The position numbers were made by a program, and so were the translations under genes. 64,000 bases of DNA from Halobacillus halophilus (GTDB lineage: Bacteria; Bacillota; Bacilli; Bacillales; Halobacillaceae). The notes under the pieces are model-generated. The model worked only from the letters and a program-made list of their open reading frames with translations, made no database searches and had not been told where the DNA came from. The stretch covers positions 310,001-374,000 of the forward strand of contig NZ_JAIVAL010000001.1 in NCBI RefSeq assembly GCF_020171985.1, in the 5' to 3' direction. This document shows, in pieces, positions 43,289 to 54,248 of the stretch (positions are counted from its first letter, which is position 1; each line of letters starts with the position of its first letter).

Positions 43289-46081
43289 TTATAACCATTG
43301 TTCCATTTGATTGATAAGCTCCCGTGTAGAACGGTAACTGACCGGAACTTCTGGAATGGATTTTAAAAAGTAATTCCCATAACTCGCTTCCATCAGCCGC
43401 TGATCACATATGAAAACAACTCCTCGATCCGTGCTGGACCGAATAAGTCTACCAAATCCTTGTTTGAACCTAATAATGGCTTGGGGAAGTGACCTCTCCA
43501 TAAAAGAGTTACGCCCACTCTCTTTCATTTGAAGATCTCTCTTAGACTGAACCGGCTGGTCTGGCGGTTGGAACGGCAGACGAACCATTACTAAACAGGA
43601 AAGGTCTTCACCTGGAATATCTACTCCTTCCCAGAATGAACTGGTTCCTAATAGAATGGATTGCTCAAAAGATTGAAAATTCTTCTTCAATCGATCTCGA
43701 CTACCGCTTGAGACGCCTTGAGCGAATATCATGAATTCTTCCGGATCAATAATCTCCTTCAATAAGCTGTAAGTTTTTCTAAGCATATCATAAGAAGTGA
43801 ACAAGACAAGCATCCTTCCTTTGGTCACTTCGGCAATGGAATAGATCGCTTCACTAATAGCATCAATATACTCTTCTGGATTATGTTTAATATCCGGAAA
43901 ATCATTGGGCACCATTAGCTGAACCTGCCGATCATAGGAGTAAGGTGAAGGAATAATTGATTCCACCAGGTCCTTCTGGTCTATACCCAATAGTTCTTTC
44001 ATATAAGAAAAAGAGCCATCTGTAGATAGAGTCGCACTTGTAAGCACTACACTCTCTTTTTTATGGAATAACTCCTCTCTCAGTAGATCTGCTATATTGA
44101 GTGGTTCACTGAACAAGTAAATCGAATTATTCGCCCCTTCTCCTTCTATTTCAATCCATTTCACTAGTTCTTCGTGATCAGAGTCAAAGTAATCTGTTAA
44201 TTGCTTCCGGATTTGATGACAAAGTTCAATCTGTCTATCGAGTCTAGTTATTAAAATAGGTAACGAGTCATCTTCAGCCATACTCGCAGCCAATCGCATT
44301 TGTTCCCTCATATGATCCATTCCTGTTATTAACTTAAATAATAACGCGGTAAAACGGAGTGACATTTCCTTGGCAGTTAACTGGAATCCTGAAAAATCTC
44401 CCATTTTTAATGTGTACTGAATGCGGCCCACATCACTCTTTTTTCTGTCACCTTTGTGTTCCCTTTTAATGCTTTGAAAAATATACTTGGACAGTTGATT
44501 CAGTTCTTCTTTTGCTTCATCCACTGTTACCTGACACTTTTTCGCCTCTTTAAAAAAGGATTCACGAAAACCCCACTTGCTATAGGTGCTTTTTTTAAAC
44601 ATATCACTGAACTGACTAAGTTGTCTCTGCAGTTCCTTATAATTCATCCTTATTCCGAAGTAACGACTGGCTACAGGTTCAAGGTGATGGGCTTCATCTA
44701 TAATGGCATGGTCGTAGGAAGGCAGTCTTGGTTCTTCACTTACTAAATCCATACAGAACAATGCGTGATTTGTAATCAAAAGATCTGCGCGAGAAGCTTT
44801 CTCTTGAGCCCAATGGTAAAAAGAATCTTCCCCTAAATCTAAATCAACTGTCTTGGTTGATTGTTCAGCTGAGACTTTGTGCCAGAATTGTCTGCCATTA
44901 GAAGGCAGTTGAATTTCATCCACATCTCCCGTAACTGTTTCTGTAAGCCAAACTAGAATCATGGCTTTCGTAAGAGCAATATCATAGTTGTCCTGCCGTG
45001 ATTGCTCAAGTTCATAACTGAAATGAATCAAGCTGATATAATGACTTCTTCCTTTATAAAGAACTGTACGTACAGGACGGTTAAATAAATGCTCTAAACG
45101 TGGAATCTCCTCTTCAAGCAGTTGTTGCTGCAAGCTGGTGGTATGAGTCGTTACAAGAACCCGCTGACCGTTTTGGATGGCATAATATAAGGAAGCTAAT
45201 AAATATGCGATGGACTTTCCTGTTCCTGCCCCCGCTTCAATAAGTGCATGTTTGGATTTCTCCAACGATTCAAACACCAGTTCAGTCATATCCCTTTGTC
45301 CGTTTCGGGATTCAAAATCTTTCATGACTTTTTTCATACCTTCTTCATCTTCATAAGCTTTTTTCACCCATTCACTAAAAGGAGGAAGGTTAGAAGAATC
45401 TTCAGCTTGAGGGTAACTGGATTTTTTTACTGAAATGCCATGTATTAACGAGTAGCCATCTTCTTTTTCAAGAGAATAACGTTTGTCTTCCCTTATTTTT
45501 GTTATAAAAGGACGGAGCTCACTTTTAAGCTTGTCTTCTACCTTCAGTAAATGAAACAAGGTGCGCTCAGGAAGACAACTCATTCGATTAAGCAGATAAA
45601 CTAGCAAATCTCTTGTCACTTGCGCGTCAGATAGGGCTCTATGAGGGCGGTTATGTCCCATCCCTAAGTGCTCGGCCAGCTGTCCCAGTTTGAAAGTAGG
45701 GGAAGTAGGTATTAATATTCGGGCGAGTTCTACGGTGTCAATAACAGGATTATGTAATGGTTTGTATCCACACCTTTTAAATTCACCATTAAGAAACCCA
45801 AGATCAAACTCAATATTATGGGCAACAATATAGCAGTCTTTAATAAGATCATATACCTCATCTATAATTTCTGAGAAAAAGGGAGCATCCAATACATCCT
45901 CTTCCTCTATCCCCGTTAATGAAGTAATAAATGGTGGGATACCTCTGTCAGGGTAGATAAGAGAAGAGAACTCTTTGATAACGGACCCTGTCTCTTTCAT
46001 AATCACAATCCCTATTTCAATGATCCGATCTTCTTTAGCGTTTCCTGTTGTTTCCAAATCCACAATTGCAAATGTAGTCAT
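43289..46081 (-). CDS. dinG: DinG-family helicase with N-terminal exonuclease domain
   Basis: This 930-residue protein has an N-terminal DEDDh 3'-5' exonuclease (FAIVDLETTGNAKEDRIIEIG, HNIEFDLGFLNGEF and HRALSDAQVT; about 1-175), then an XPD/DinG-like superfamily 2 helicase with Walker A EAGAGTGKSIAYL near 282, DEAH-type DEAHHLEP near 455 and GTSSFWEGVDIPGEDL and FGRLIRSSTDRG near the end. The iron-sulfur cysteines of true E. coli DinG are not evident, in line with the Gram-positive form, which acts mainly as a nuclease. Start ATG 46081 follows GAGGG. The upstream extension lacks a site. Confidence 0.94.
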   Translation of the reverse strand: MTTFAIVDLETTGNAKEDRIIEIGIVIMKETGSVIKEFSSLIYPDRGIPPFITSLTGIEEEDVLDAPFFSEIIDEVYDLIKDCYIVAHNIEFDLGFLNGEFKRCGYKPLHNPVIDTVELARILIPTSPTFKLGQLAEHLGMGHNRPHRALSDAQVTRDLLVYLLNRMSCLPERTLFHLLKVEDKLKSELRPFITKIREDKRYSLEKEDGYSLIHGISVKKSSYPQAEDSSNLPPFSEWVKKAYEDEEGMKKVMKDFESRNGQRDMTELVFESLEKSKHALIEAGAGTGKSIAYLLASLYYAIQNGQRVLVTTHTTSLQQQLLEEEIPRLEHLFNRPVRTVLYKGRSHYISLIHFSYELEQSRQDNYDIALTKAMILVWLTETVTGDVDEIQLPSNGRQFWHKVSAEQSTKTVDLDLGEDSFYHWAQEKASRADLLITNHALFCMDLVSEEPRLPSYDHAIIDEAHHLEPVASRYFGIRMNYKELQRQLSQFSDMFKKSTYSKWGFRESFFKEAKKCQVTVDEAKEELNQLSKYIFQSIKREHKGDRKKSDVGRIQYTLKMGDFSGFQLTAKEMSLRFTALLFKLITGMDHMREQMRLAASMAEDDSLPILITRLDRQIELCHQIRKQLTDYFDSDHEELVKWIEIEGEGANNSIYLFSEPLNIADLLREELFHKKESVVLTSATLSTDGSFSYMKELLGIDQKDLVESIIPSPYSYDRQVQLMVPNDFPDIKHNPEEYIDAISEAIYSIAEVTKGRMLVLFTSYDMLRKTYSLLKEIIDPEEFMIFAQGVSSGSRDRLKKNFQSFEQSILLGTSSFWEGVDIPGEDLSCLVMVRLPFQPPDQPVQSKRDLQMKESGRNSFMERSLPQAIIRFKQGFGRLIRSSTDRGVVFICDQRLMEASYGNYFLKSIPEVPVSYRSTRELINQMEQWL

Positions 46082-46187
46082 CAATATCCCTCTTTCAAAC
46101 TTCACTTAATAGCAAAAAGGAAGGACCCCGCCTTATATGAAGCCCTGGCAAAGATCCCCTTTGTACTAATGCAGCTCTATAAACTTA

Positions 46188-46577
46188 CTAAAAAGGTAAA
46201 GCTGTAAGTGGTGGTTCTTCTTCCAGCAATTCGACAATCTGATTATGATCATTCATTAACGCAATTTTAGGTTTAAAGTCCGCCAATTCATTCTCATCTA
46301 CCATAGCATAAGAAACGATAATAACAATATCATCAGGTTGTACAAGTCTAGCTGCAGCCCCGTTTAAACATACGACTCCGCTTCCTCTTTCTCCAGAAAT
46401 GACGTAAGTCTCTAATCTAGCTCCATTATTGTTATTAACAATCTGGACTTTTTCATGTGGCAGAATTCCTACCTCGTCTAAAATATTTTGGTCAATGGTT
46501 ATACTTCCCACATAGTTTAAATTTGCTTCAGTTACGCGAGCGCGATGAATTTTCGACTTCATCATCGTACGGAACAT
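46188..46577 (-). CDS. panD: Aspartate 1-decarboxylase proenzyme
   Basis: This 129-residue pyruvoyl enzyme makes beta-alanine. Self-cleavage occurs between Gly and Ser in [15 protein letters not shown] (Gly24-Ser25), giving the pyruvoyl group. The remaining [34 protein letters not shown] is the conserved double-psi barrel. It starts at ATG 46577, 25 bases after panC. The panB-panC-panD order is that of B. subtilis. Confidence 0.96.
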   Translation of the reverse strand: MFRTMMKSKIHRARVTEANLNYVGSITIDQNILDEVGILPHEKVQIVNNNNGARLETYVISGERGSGVVCLNGAAARLVQPDDIVIIVSYAMVDENELADFKPKIALMNDHNQIVELLEEEPPLTALPF

Positions 46578-46602
46578 ATTCAGTCCTCCTCGAACCTCTT
46601 CA

Positions 46603-47460
46603 TTAAGACATATCTCCCGGGCGGAAAACCGTATTATCGATTAACCGTGCACTCTCATAATACACAGCAACAGCAAGAATTACTTGCCGATCGAAGGTTT
46701 CTATTGGCTCCAAATCAGGATATGACAATAACTCAATATAATCTATTTTACCACGAGTTTCCCTTTCAAGAAACTGCCTGGTTTCCTGTATAACCTCTGG
46801 GATGTCGGGGTTATCAGTCTGCATCAGGGTCTTTCCTTTTTGTAATGCTCTCTGAATTGCAGGTGCCTCCGATCTTTCCTGAGGCGATAAATTAATATTG
46901 CGACTGCTTTTAGCCAGACCATCTTTCTCCCTTACAGTTGGTACAGAGACCAATTGAACAGGAAAATTGAAGTCTTGGATAAGAGCATCCACCACAGCCA
47001 CCTGCTGGGCATCCTTCTGACCAAAATAAGCCTTTGTCGGACGGCATATATTGAATAATTTAGTCAAAATTGTCACTACACCCTCAAAATGTCCCGGGCG
47101 GCTTCGCCCACATAAAACATTTGCTCTTTTGCTAACAACCATTTCTATAGATAATGGGGTCGGATACATCGTTTTATTTTCAGGCAGAAAAATATAGTCT
47201 ATATCATTTCTTTTTGCTACAGACAGATCATGATCAATATTCCTAGGATAATGCTCCAGGTCTTCATGCTCGCCAAATTGAAGAGGGTTAACATAAATAC
47301 TTAATATAACATAATCGTTTTCTTTACGGGCTACCTGAAGGAGGCGTTCGTGTCCTTCGTGTAAGTAACCCATTGTTGGTACAAAGCCTATCGATTTTCC
47401 TGCCCGTGTAAGATCAGCAGAAACTTTTTGCATTTCTTGTATCTCTTTTATAACTTTCAT
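46603..47460 (-). CDS. panC: Pantothenate synthetase
   Basis: This 285-residue enzyme joins pantoate and beta-alanine with ATP. The nucleotidyltransferase motif is [16 protein letters not shown] near 27-42 (HxGH type), with [30 protein letters not shown] and MSSRNxNLS-like [13 protein letters not shown] further on. It starts 12 bases after the panB stop. Together with PanB and PanD it supplies the pantothenate part of coenzyme A. Confidence 0.96.
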   Translation of the reverse strand: MKVIKEIQEMQKVSADLTRAGKSIGFVPTMGYLHEGHERLLQVARKENDYVILSIYVNPLQFGEHEDLEHYPRNIDHDLSVAKRNDIDYIFLPENKTMYPTPLSIEMVVSKRANVLCGRSRPGHFEGVVTILTKLFNICRPTKAYFGQKDAQQVAVVDALIQDFNFPVQLVSVPTVREKDGLAKSSRNINLSPQERSEAPAIQRALQKGKTLMQTDNPDIPEVIQETRQFLERETRGKIDYIELLSYPDLEPIETFDRQVILAVAVYYESARLIDNTVFRPGDMS

Positions 47461-47472
47461 TTTTTATACCCC

Positions 47473-48294
47473 TTAAAGGTCTGGAAGACTGTCTGGATCC
47501 ATCGTGAACGTATGTTTAACTTCGGGGAACTCCCCTGATTTCACTTCATTCACGTAGGATTGAACAGCTTCTCCCAGTATGTGATTACTATCAAGATAAG
47601 GTTTCACAAATTTCGGTAAGCGCTCGACCCCATATTTTAATATATCGTGATACACGAGGACTTGTCCATCACATTCTGCCCCTGCTCCTATACCTATTGC
47701 AGGAATAGTTAATTCTTTTGAGATAATCTCCGCTAATTGTCTTGGTATACACTCCAGGACGATGGCAATAGCTCCTGCAGCCTCAATCTCTTTTGCTTCT
47801 TGAACTAAGCGTGCTGCTGTGGCCTTATCTTTACCCTGAACTCTGTAACCTCCTAAAACATGAACAGATTGTGGAGTTAAACCTATATGGCCCACCACAG
47901 GGATACCCGCGTGCACAAGTTTTTCCATCGTCTGAATGACTTCTCCGCTTCCTTCAAGCTTTAAAGCTTGAGCTCCTGTTTCCTGAAAAAGTTTTTTTGC
48001 GTTGTATAAAGAATCCTGAATGGACACGTGGTAGGACATAAAGGGCATATCCACGACAGTGAAAGTATCAGGAGCCCCTCTTTTCACGGCTTTGCCGTGA
48101 TGAATCATATCAGCGATCGTTACAGGAATGGTGGAATCATACCCAAGAACTGTCATTCCAAGACTGTCCCCCACTAAAATCATATCCGCTTTAGCTTGTT
48201 CAGCAATTTTAGCCGATGGAAAATCATAACTTGTAATCATGGCTATTTTATCTTTCTCCTGCTTCATTTTAATAAAGTGACTTTTATTAAGCAT
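47473..48294 (-). CDS. panB: 3-methyl-2-oxobutanoate hydroxymethyltransferase
   Basis: This 273-residue enzyme makes ketopantoate from 2-oxoisovalerate and methylene-tetrahydrofolate. Features are [29 protein letters not shown] near 20-48, the metal ligands Asp and Glu (DMPFMSY, EGSGE) and [19 protein letters not shown]. The ATG at 48294 has AAGGAGG 5 bases before it, while the longer frame to 48378 lies inside birA. The 5' end overlaps the birA stop by 8 bases, so translation is coupled to birA. Confidence 0.96.
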   Translation of the reverse strand: MLNKSHFIKMKQEKDKIAMITSYDFPSAKIAEQAKADMILVGDSLGMTVLGYDSTIPVTIADMIHHGKAVKRGAPDTFTVVDMPFMSYHVSIQDSLYNAKKLFQETGAQALKLEGSGEVIQTMEKLVHAGIPVVGHIGLTPQSVHVLGGYRVQGKDKATAARLVQEAKEIEAAGAIAIVLECIPRQLAEIISKELTIPAIGIGAGAECDGQVLVYHDILKYGVERLPKFVKPYLDSNHILGEAVQSYVNEVKSGEFPEVKHTFTMDPDSLPDL

Positions 48295-49279
48295 GATAGC
48301 CTCCTTCGCCCCAATGAATTTCAGCTGAATATAGTTTCTCTTCGTTCCCTTCCTTATCTCTGGCTCGAAGTGCTCCATCTGGCTCTATCCCAATTAGGGT
48401 AGCCTGCCATTCCCGTCTCATAGTTGAAATGGTGACTTCTTCTCCAATCCGATAACCAAAATGCTCCCATTCCTTCTTTACTTGTTCAAACCCTCGCTCT
48501 ACGTAGCTATCATATGTATTTTCAAATAGACGCAGGATCGATTGAATAGTTTGTTGAATATCCCATTCTTGACCGGACTCAATCTTTAAAGAAGATGCTT
48601 TATGTCGGATATCTTTCGGGATTTCATTCAACTGCTGGTTAACGTTCATTCCGATTCCTAACACAACATATTGGATTTGGTCATGTTCAGCTTGCATTTC
48701 TGTTAGGATTCCTGAAACTTTTTTATGATCAATAAGTAAATCGTTGGGCCATTTAATTTGTGGGTGAAGATTCGAATTCTCTCTTACCATCTTGGCAAGA
48801 ACGGTAGCAGCAAGCAATGTAAGTTGAGGCGCTCTCATAGGAGGAAGGTCAGGACGTAGCAAAATACTCATCCATATCCCCTTTCCTTTAGGAGAATGCC
48901 AATTCCTTGCCATTCTGCCTCTTCCTTTTCCTTGTGCATCCGCTATTACCACCGTCCCATGCGGTTTACCCTGGCTGGCTAATTGATGACCAATTTCCTG
49001 AGTGGATTCAACTTGATCGAAATGGACAAGTTTCTGTCCCAGCCATTTAGTCTCCAGCCCCCACTGAAGTGTATTGCCGCTAATCTTATCCGGAGATGAG
49101 AGAATTTTATATCCTTTCTTGCGAATCGCTTCAATTTGGTAGCCATCTTTTTTTAGTTCATTCATATGCTTCCACACAGCCGTGCGAGAGATGTTTAATG
49201 ATTCTGATAATTGCTGTCCAGATACATAACCCTTTTCCTTTTCTAATAAATCAATCAGTTGTTTTCGGGTGGATTCCAC
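48287..49279 (-). CDS. birA: Bifunctional biotin-protein ligase/repressor BirA
   Basis: This enzyme of about 330 residues has an N-terminal winged-helix DNA-binding domain ([31 protein letters not shown], about 14-45), a central biotin-AMP ligase with [20 protein letters not shown] near 118-137 and [17 protein letters not shown] near 182, and a C-terminal SH3-like domain. It attaches biotin to carboxylases and represses biotin genes. The start is a GTG at 49279 or 49291; AAAGGAG suits the former better. It overlaps the cca end and panB start. No biotin operon is in the window. Confidence 0.94.
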   Translation of the reverse strand: MESTRKQLIDLLEKEKGYVSGQQLSESLNISRTAVWKHMNELKKDGYQIEAIRKKGYKILSSPDKISGNTLQWGLETKWLGQKLVHFDQVESTQEIGHQLASQGKPHGTVVIADAQGKGRGRMARNWHSPKGKGIWMSILLRPDLPPMRAPQLTLLAATVLAKMVRENSNLHPQIKWPNDLLIDHKKVSGILTEMQAEHDQIQYVVLGIGMNVNQQLNEIPKDIRHKASSLKIESGQEWDIQQTIQSILRLFENTYDSYVERGFEQVKKEWEHFGYRIGEEVTISTMRREWQATLIGIEPDGALRARDKEGNEEKLYSAEIHWGEGGYHA

Positions 49280-50466
49280 AGTAATGCCCACTCCTTTATT
49301 TTTTCATAATCATTGGGTAAATGTCTTTCAACGACTTGATGCTCTATTTCCTTCATGTATTCAGAAATCCAAGGCCCTTTTTGTTTATCAGCAAATAAAG
49401 AAATGAGGTCCTGAGGCTGAAATGCAAGCTCTCTCCGCGAGAGAATGGGTAAGTTCTTGCATCCTTCTTGTAATTTTATAAGAATCGATTCATCCGCAAG
49501 CCCTTTAGCCTGTAAAACTCTAGCAAAAGCTTCTTGTAAGTATTCAGGCAGTACATACAAAAGCCAGGGGGTGGCGCGATTCTTAATCAGGTATTCGTTT
49601 AACGCATGATTCAATTCTTCCGTTTCACGTCTCTCTTTATTAGAAAGCTTCCATCTCTTCATCCATTCCTTAATAGAAAACGAAGGGGAGTAAGCCATGT
49701 AATAGGTAACCAGTTCTGGCCAGGAAGATAACTGCACAAGCGGCGCAACATTTGAAAAGGATGGAATGGTATTAAAGATTGGCAAGTATGTAATCAGATC
49801 AGTGTTACTCACCAGCTCAATAGCATTTTTGTATCCACGCCCCTGATAAAGTTTCAATGTTTCCACCGCGATTCTCTCTACTGATATATATTTAAGCAAG
49901 CTGGACTTAGCTGAAATCGCCTGTATCGTATCTTTTTCCACTTCAAATTCCAGCTGACTTGAAAACCGGGCGGCTCTCATCATTCGCAAAGGATCTTCGG
50001 TAAACCGATTGAAAGGATCACCTACAGCCTTTACTTGGCGGTTTTTGATCGCTGTTAGTCCATTATAAGGGTCTATTATAGTTCCAAATCGGTCCATAGC
50101 CATAGCATTAATTGTAAAATCACGTCTGGCAAGGTCCGCCTTTATGTCACGTACAAATGTTACTTCGTCGGGGTGGCGGTAATCTTCATATCCTTCTTCT
50201 GTACGAAAGGTGGTTACCTCGTACGAAACTGAGCGAAATCGGACAATTACGGTTCCATGTTCTATGCCTACAGGAATTACTTTATCAAACATTCTCTGTA
50301 TATGTGAGGGAGGCTCAGAACTAGCAATATCTATATCTCCAAGTGGCCGTCCGGAAAGATAATCCCTTACCGCGCCACCCACAATATAAGCTTCTCCTCC
50401 TCCCTCCTCTATTTTGGCTAGTAATTCAAAGGCCGCTTCCAATTTTGGTTCGTAACTTTCAATCAT
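49255..50466 (-). CDS. cca: CCA-adding enzyme (class II tRNA nucleotidyltransferase)
   Basis: This 403-residue enzyme adds or repairs the 3' CCA of tRNA. The catalytic core is [24 protein letters not shown] near 28-51 (with the GG and DxD motifs), then [34 protein letters not shown] and the base-specifying ERI-type helix [12 protein letters not shown]. The order neck-body-tail suits the Gram-positive type. It overlaps the bshA stop by 8 bases and runs into birA. Confidence 0.95.
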   Translation of the reverse strand: MIESYEPKLEAAFELLAKIEEGGGEAYIVGGAVRDYLSGRPLGDIDIASSEPPSHIQRMFDKVIPVGIEHGTVIVRFRSVSYEVTTFRTEEGYEDYRHPDEVTFVRDIKADLARRDFTINAMAMDRFGTIIDPYNGLTAIKNRQVKAVGDPFNRFTEDPLRMMRAARFSSQLEFEVEKDTIQAISAKSSLLKYISVERIAVETLKLYQGRGYKNAIELVSNTDLITYLPIFNTIPSFSNVAPLVQLSSWPELVTYYMAYSPSFSIKEWMKRWKLSNKERRETEELNHALNEYLIKNRATPWLLYVLPEYLQEAFARVLQAKGLADESILIKLQEGCKNLPILSRRELAFQPQDLISLFADKQKGPWISEYMKEIEHQVVERHLPNDYEKIKEWALLWNPPENN

Positions 50467-51586
50467 TATTCAGCACCCGTTCATAAAGATCTTCATATTG
50501 ATTAAGAATAGTTCCCGAGGCAAATTTTGTTTCCACCACCTGCTTTGCATTAACAGAAAGCCTGTCCATTAAATCTTCATCAGTCAGCATCTTCAAAGCA
50601 AAATAAGCAACCTGGTCGACGTTACCCAATTCAGCAATATAGCCGGTTTCGCCGTGGTCAATAACTTCTGGAATGCCTCCGATATTAGAGCCAATACACG
50701 GCACCCCGCAAGCCATAGCTTCTAGAAGAACAAGACCAAAGCTTTCTTTTTCAGATAACAGTAACTTTAAATCCGAGATGGACAAAAGGTCACTGACATT
50801 TTCCTGTTTCCCAAGAAAAAGCACCTGTCCCTCGAGATCTAGATCTTTTACAAGTTGATGGACATCAGAGTATTCAGGACCATCCCCTACGAGCAGAAGC
50901 TTTGCAGGGATTTCAGCAGCAATTTTAGAGAAAGCACGTACAACTTCAGGTACTCTTTTCACCTTGCGAAAATTAGAAATATGGATAACTACTTTTTCCT
51001 CTTCTTTAATACAATAATCTTCTCTTAGGGAATAAGAGGGCTTTTGATAATATTCTCTTTCATCTACAAAATTATAGATGACTTCTATTGGCTTATCAGT
51101 CGAAAGCTGATCTTGAGTCTGCTGGACTAAGCTTTCAGAGACAGCTGTAACTTTGTCAGATTGTTCAATGCCAAATTTGATCATCTGCTTTAAGCTCGAA
51201 TCAATACCAAGTACTGTAATATCAGTACCGTGAAGAGTTGTAATAATTTTTACGTCACGCTTAGCCATTTGTTTAGCTAAAATAGCACAAATAGCATGAG
51301 GCATGGCATAGTGTACATGAAGAATATCCAGTTCTTCTCTGTTTATGACTTCAGCCATTTTATTAGCTAGAGCAAGATCATAAGGGGGATGTTGAAAAAC
51401 CGGATAATTACTGACTTCTACTTCATGATAGTAGATATTTGGATAAACTCGATTCAAGCGAAAAGGAACTTGGGAAGCTACGAAATGAATCTCATGGCCT
51501 TTTTCAGCAAGAAGCTTGCCAAGTTCTGTCGCGATCACGCCTGACCCCCCTACTGTAGGGTAGCAGGTAATTCCTATCTTAGCCAT
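50459..51586 (-). CDS. bshA: Bacillithiol glycosyltransferase BshA
   Basis: This 375-residue GT4 glycosyltransferase (GT-B fold) joins GlcNAc to L-malate, the first step of bacillithiol synthesis. Features are the N-terminal [27 protein letters not shown] and [12 protein letters not shown], a C-terminal LLLVGDGPE and [32 protein letters not shown] (E-x7-E donor motif). The next pathway gene bshB1, which lies between mgsA and bshA in B. subtilis, is absent from this location. The start is 4 bases after mgsA. Confidence 0.95.
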   Translation of the reverse strand: MAKIGITCYPTVGGSGVIATELGKLLAEKGHEIHFVASQVPFRLNRVYPNIYYHEVEVSNYPVFQHPPYDLALANKMAEVINREELDILHVHYAMPHAICAILAKQMAKRDVKIITTLHGTDITVLGIDSSLKQMIKFGIEQSDKVTAVSESLVQQTQDQLSTDKPIEVIYNFVDEREYYQKPSYSLREDYCIKEEEKVVIHISNFRKVKRVPEVVRAFSKIAAEIPAKLLLVGDGPEYSDVHQLVKDLDLEGQVLFLGKQENVSDLLSISDLKLLLSEKESFGLVLLEAMACGVPCIGSNIGGIPEVIDHGETGYIAELGNVDQVAYFALKMLTDEDLMDRLSVNAKQVVETKFASGTILNQYEDLYERVLNND

Positions 51587-51590
51587 ATGA

Positions 51591-52007
51591 TCACTCCTGC
51601 TCTTTCTTCTGTTCTTTAAGGATTTTTCGCCACTCTAAATCGCCGCGATCGAGAGCATGAATCAGTATTTCAGCTCCAGCCAGGTTAGTGGCAAGCGGAA
51701 TCTGATGAACATCACACAGGCGAAGCAGGGCACTGATATCCGGCTCATGAGGCTGGGCAGTTAAAGGATCACGAAAGAAAATAACCATATCCATTTCATC
51801 TTCAGCGATTTTCGCTCCTATTTGCTGATCTCCTCCTAAAGGGCCTGATAAAAATTTAGTAACGGGAAGACCTGAAGCATCAGCGATGCGTTTTCCGGTC
51901 GTTCCTGTAGCAAACAGCTGGTGTTTCTGTAATGTTTCTTTATAAGCTATAGAAAATTGTATAATATCCGTTTTTTTCTTATCATGAGCGATTAACGCAA
52001 TATTCAT
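51591..52007 (-). CDS. mgsA: Methylglyoxal synthase
   Basis: This 138-residue hexameric lyase converts dihydroxyacetone phosphate to methylglyoxal and phosphate. It shows [15 protein letters not shown] at the start, the phosphate-binding [27 protein letters not shown] with catalytic Asp near residue 68, and [14 protein letters not shown]. Methylglyoxal is toxic and is detoxified through bacillithiol, which fits the clustering with bshA. It follows dapB by 16 bases. Confidence 0.95.
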   Translation of the reverse strand: MNIALIAHDKKKTDIIQFSIAYKETLQKHQLFATGTTGKRIADASGLPVTKFLSGPLGGDQQIGAKIAEDEMDMVIFFRDPLTAQPHEPDISALLRLCDVHQIPLATNLAGAEILIHALDRGDLEWRKILKEQKKEQE

Positions 52008-52023
52008 CGTTCCCGTCTCCCTT

Positions 52024-52827
52024 TTAGTCTAATAAGTGTTCAAGACCATACACAAGGACTTCCAGGTGCATGACCTTTTCAGCGGCTAATTTAACACCAC
52101 TCATAAATGACTCACGATGGTGGGAATCGTGTTTAATCGTAAGTGTCTGCCCTAGTCCTCCAAAAACAACTTCCTGGTGAGCAATTAATCCAGGAAGACG
52201 CATACTGTGGATCTTCATACCATCAGTGTCCGCACCGCGGGCACCAGGTAAATTTTCTGTTTCGCCAGGGTGACCTTGATGGTGACTTTCTCTAACTTCT
52301 CTAATAAGCTCAGCGGTTTTTATAGCTGTACCAGAAGGAGCATCTAATTTCTGATCATGGTGTTTCTCAATGATTTCAACATCTGGAAAATGTTTAGCGG
52401 CCCATTTAGAGAATTGCATCATCAGCACCGCTCCTACCGCGAAGTTAGGAGCGATTACAGCACCAATTTGTTTTTCTTCCGCTAGCTGTTTCAATTCCTC
52501 TAATTGTTCGGGCGTAAATCCTGTGGTTCCTACAACAGGACGCACTCCATGTTCAAGGGCAAGTTTTGTATGCTTATAACCATTTTCAGGAGTTGTTAAG
52601 TCAATTAGCACATCAGCTTCTATTTCACTCAGGCACTTCTCCGGATCCTCAAATATAGGCGCATCCAGATTTGGCAGATTGTCTATGTCGGTAACATTTT
52701 TTCCTCCGTTTTTACGGTCTACACAGGCTACGAGCGTTAGGTTCTCTTCTTTTTCAATCAATTTCAGAGCTTCTGCCCCCATTTTACCTCTAGGTCCAGC
52801 TACTATCACTTTAATATTATCACTCAT
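52024..52827 (-). CDS. dapB: 4-hydroxy-tetrahydrodipicolinate reductase
   Basis: This 267-residue NAD(P)H enzyme of the lysine/diaminopimelate pathway has an N-terminal Rossmann motif [15 protein letters not shown] near 7-21, [10 protein letters not shown] near 100, [21 protein letters not shown] (catalytic His/Lys region) and the C-terminal [26 protein letters not shown]. The ATG at 52827 follows AAGGAG by 9 bases. The frame to 52878 overlaps ypjD and is discarded. Its first bases overlap the end of ypjD by 8, so expression is coupled. Confidence 0.96.
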   Translation of the reverse strand: MSDNIKVIVAGPRGKMGAEALKLIEKEENLTLVACVDRKNGGKNVTDIDNLPNLDAPIFEDPEKCLSEIEADVLIDLTTPENGYKHTKLALEHGVRPVVGTTGFTPEQLEELKQLAEEKQIGAVIAPNFAVGAVLMMQFSKWAAKHFPDVEIIEKHHDQKLDAPSGTAIKTAELIREVRESHHQGHPGETENLPGARGADTDGMKIHSMRLPGLIAHQEVVFGGLGQTLTIKHDSHHRESFMSGVKLAAEKVMHLEVLVYGLEHLLD

Positions 52828-53161
52828 TTGAACTCTCTCCTTCTTTACGTGTCCAGCGGTCTTTATCTCTTGTTTCAATTTTCCTCATCGATTGTTCGAA
52901 TGCTTCTGATAAATCCATGTCCAAAGAATTTGCAAAACATGTTAAGACAAAAAGGACGTCCCCTAATTCTTCTTCTAATGCTTTGTTTTTTTCTGATGCT
53001 TTCTTTTGCTTTTCCCCATAATGATGGTTGATTTCTCGAGCCATTTCACCAACTTCCTCCGTAAGCCTGGCTTGTAAACTTAATGGAGAAAAATAGCCCT
53101 CCTTAAACTGGGATATGTATTTGTCCACACGTTTTTGAATATCTTCTGTAGTGTAATTCAC
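52820..53161 (-). CDS. ypjD: MazG-like nucleotide pyrophosphohydrolase YpjD
   Basis: This 113-residue helical protein has the MazG/dUTPase-like metal motif ExxE...Exx[19 protein letters not shown] (near 28-46) and [25 protein letters not shown] (near 65-90). Family members hydrolyse nucleoside triphosphates, probably non-canonical ones. It is the first gene of the unit running into dapB. GGGAGC lies upstream of the ATG at 53161. In B. subtilis ypjD is likewise directly before dapB. Confidence 0.9.
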   Translation of the reverse strand: MNYTTEDIQKRVDKYISQFKEGYFSPLSLQARLTEEVGEMAREINHHYGEKQKKASEKNKALEEELGDVLFVLTCFANSLDMDLSEAFEQSMRKIETRDKDRWTRKEGESSNE

Positions 53162-53312
53162 TTTATCCGCTCCCTTTTTACTGTAGCATCTCTATAAATG
53201 GTAGCCAAAAGGGGGCAATTTGACAAATTTTTAAACTAAAATCTTAGAATTGCCTGTTCATAAAGAAAACTCTATAATGAGAAACGTATGACATTTATGG
53301 AGGTGAGCAGGC

Positions 53313-54188
53313 ATTAAAATCTTTGGATTGCGTCTTAAAAACATTTTATTCATTTTAATTGGTTCTGCTATTTTTTCATTTGGTCTTGTTCATTTTAACA
53401 TTCAAAATGAACTCGGTGAGGGAGGGTTTACTGGGATTACATTATTGCTTTTATACTTATTTAACTGGGATCCAGCCCTTATGAATATCATTCTCAATAT
53501 CCCGGTTTTAATCATAGGCTGGCGGATACTCGGACGTAATACTTTCCTTTATTCATTAATTGGAATCCTTGCCGTATCCTTATTTATTAGAATTTCCCAG
53601 ATCTATATGATTGAATTTAATCTATCCTCTGACCTCACGTTAGCTTCTTTATTTGCGGGTGTCTTCATTGGAGTAGGTTTAGGCATTATTTTTCGGTACG
53701 GCGGAACGACAGGAGGCGTGGACATCATTGCTCGCCTTATCAATAAATACTTAGGCTGGAGTATGGGCCGAGCCATGTTTGTATTTGATGCGGTCGTTAT
53801 TTTGGTTTCCATCATTACTTACTTAAACCCGATTAAAGGTATGTACACACTCGTAGCCGTATTTATCGGCGCAAAGGTTATCGATTTTATTCAGGAAGGC
53901 GCCTATGCCGCACGTGGAACAACCATTATTTCTGGTAGAAGTGATGAAATTTCCAGAAAAGTGATGCAGGAAATGGATCGCGGCATTACTATACTCGAGG
54001 GGCGCGGATCTTTCTCAGGAGAAAGAAGAGACGTTCTTTACTGCGTAATTGGCAAGAACGAAATTGTACGCTTAAAAACCATTATTGATCACATAGACCC
54101 CCATGCCTTTGTAGCCGTCAGTCACGTTCACGATGTAATGGGCGAAGGTTTCACGCTCGATGAAAACAAAAACCCGATCAGGGACTAA
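53313..54188 (+). CDS. ypjC: YitT family membrane protein (YpjC-like)
   Basis: This protein of about 291 residues has five or six membrane segments in its first 200 residues (the YitT/DUF161 part, with GGTTGGVDIIARLINKY) and a C-terminal DUF2179 domain of about 80 residues (RGTTIISGRSDEISRKVMQEMDRGITILEGRGSFSGERRDVLYCVI). It matches YpjC in place. GGAGGTGA is followed 9 bases later by an ATT in frame, whereas a TTG at 53328 is 24 bases away and an in-frame TGA excludes earlier starts. I therefore favour the ATT start at 53313. Function unknown. Confidence 0.85.
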   Translation: MKIFGLRLKNILFILIGSAIFSFGLVHFNIQNELGEGGFTGITLLLLYLFNWDPALMNIILNIPVLIIGWRILGRNTFLYSLIGILAVSLFIRISQIYMIEFNLSSDLTLASLFAGVFIGVGLGIIFRYGGTTGGVDIIARLINKYLGWSMGRAMFVFDAVVILVSIITYLNPIKGMYTLVAVFIGAKVIDFIQEGAYAARGTTIISGRSDEISRKVMQEMDRGITILEGRGSFSGERRDVLYCVIGKNEIVRLKTIIDHIDPHAFVAVSHVHDVMGEGFTLDENKNPIRD

Positions 54189-54197
54189 ATTGTAAAC

Positions 54198-54242
54198 ACC
54201 AAATAAAAAATGCCCCGCTTCCATTGAGAGGCGGGGCATAAC
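54198..54242. terminator. Terminator between ypjC and the M-type peptidase gene
   Basis: ATGCCCCGC (54210-54218) pairs with GCGGGGCAT (54231-54239). On the minus strand a long T-rich run follows, so it mainly serves the peptidase gene. Confidence 0.85.
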
Positions 54243-54248
54243 TTTATA

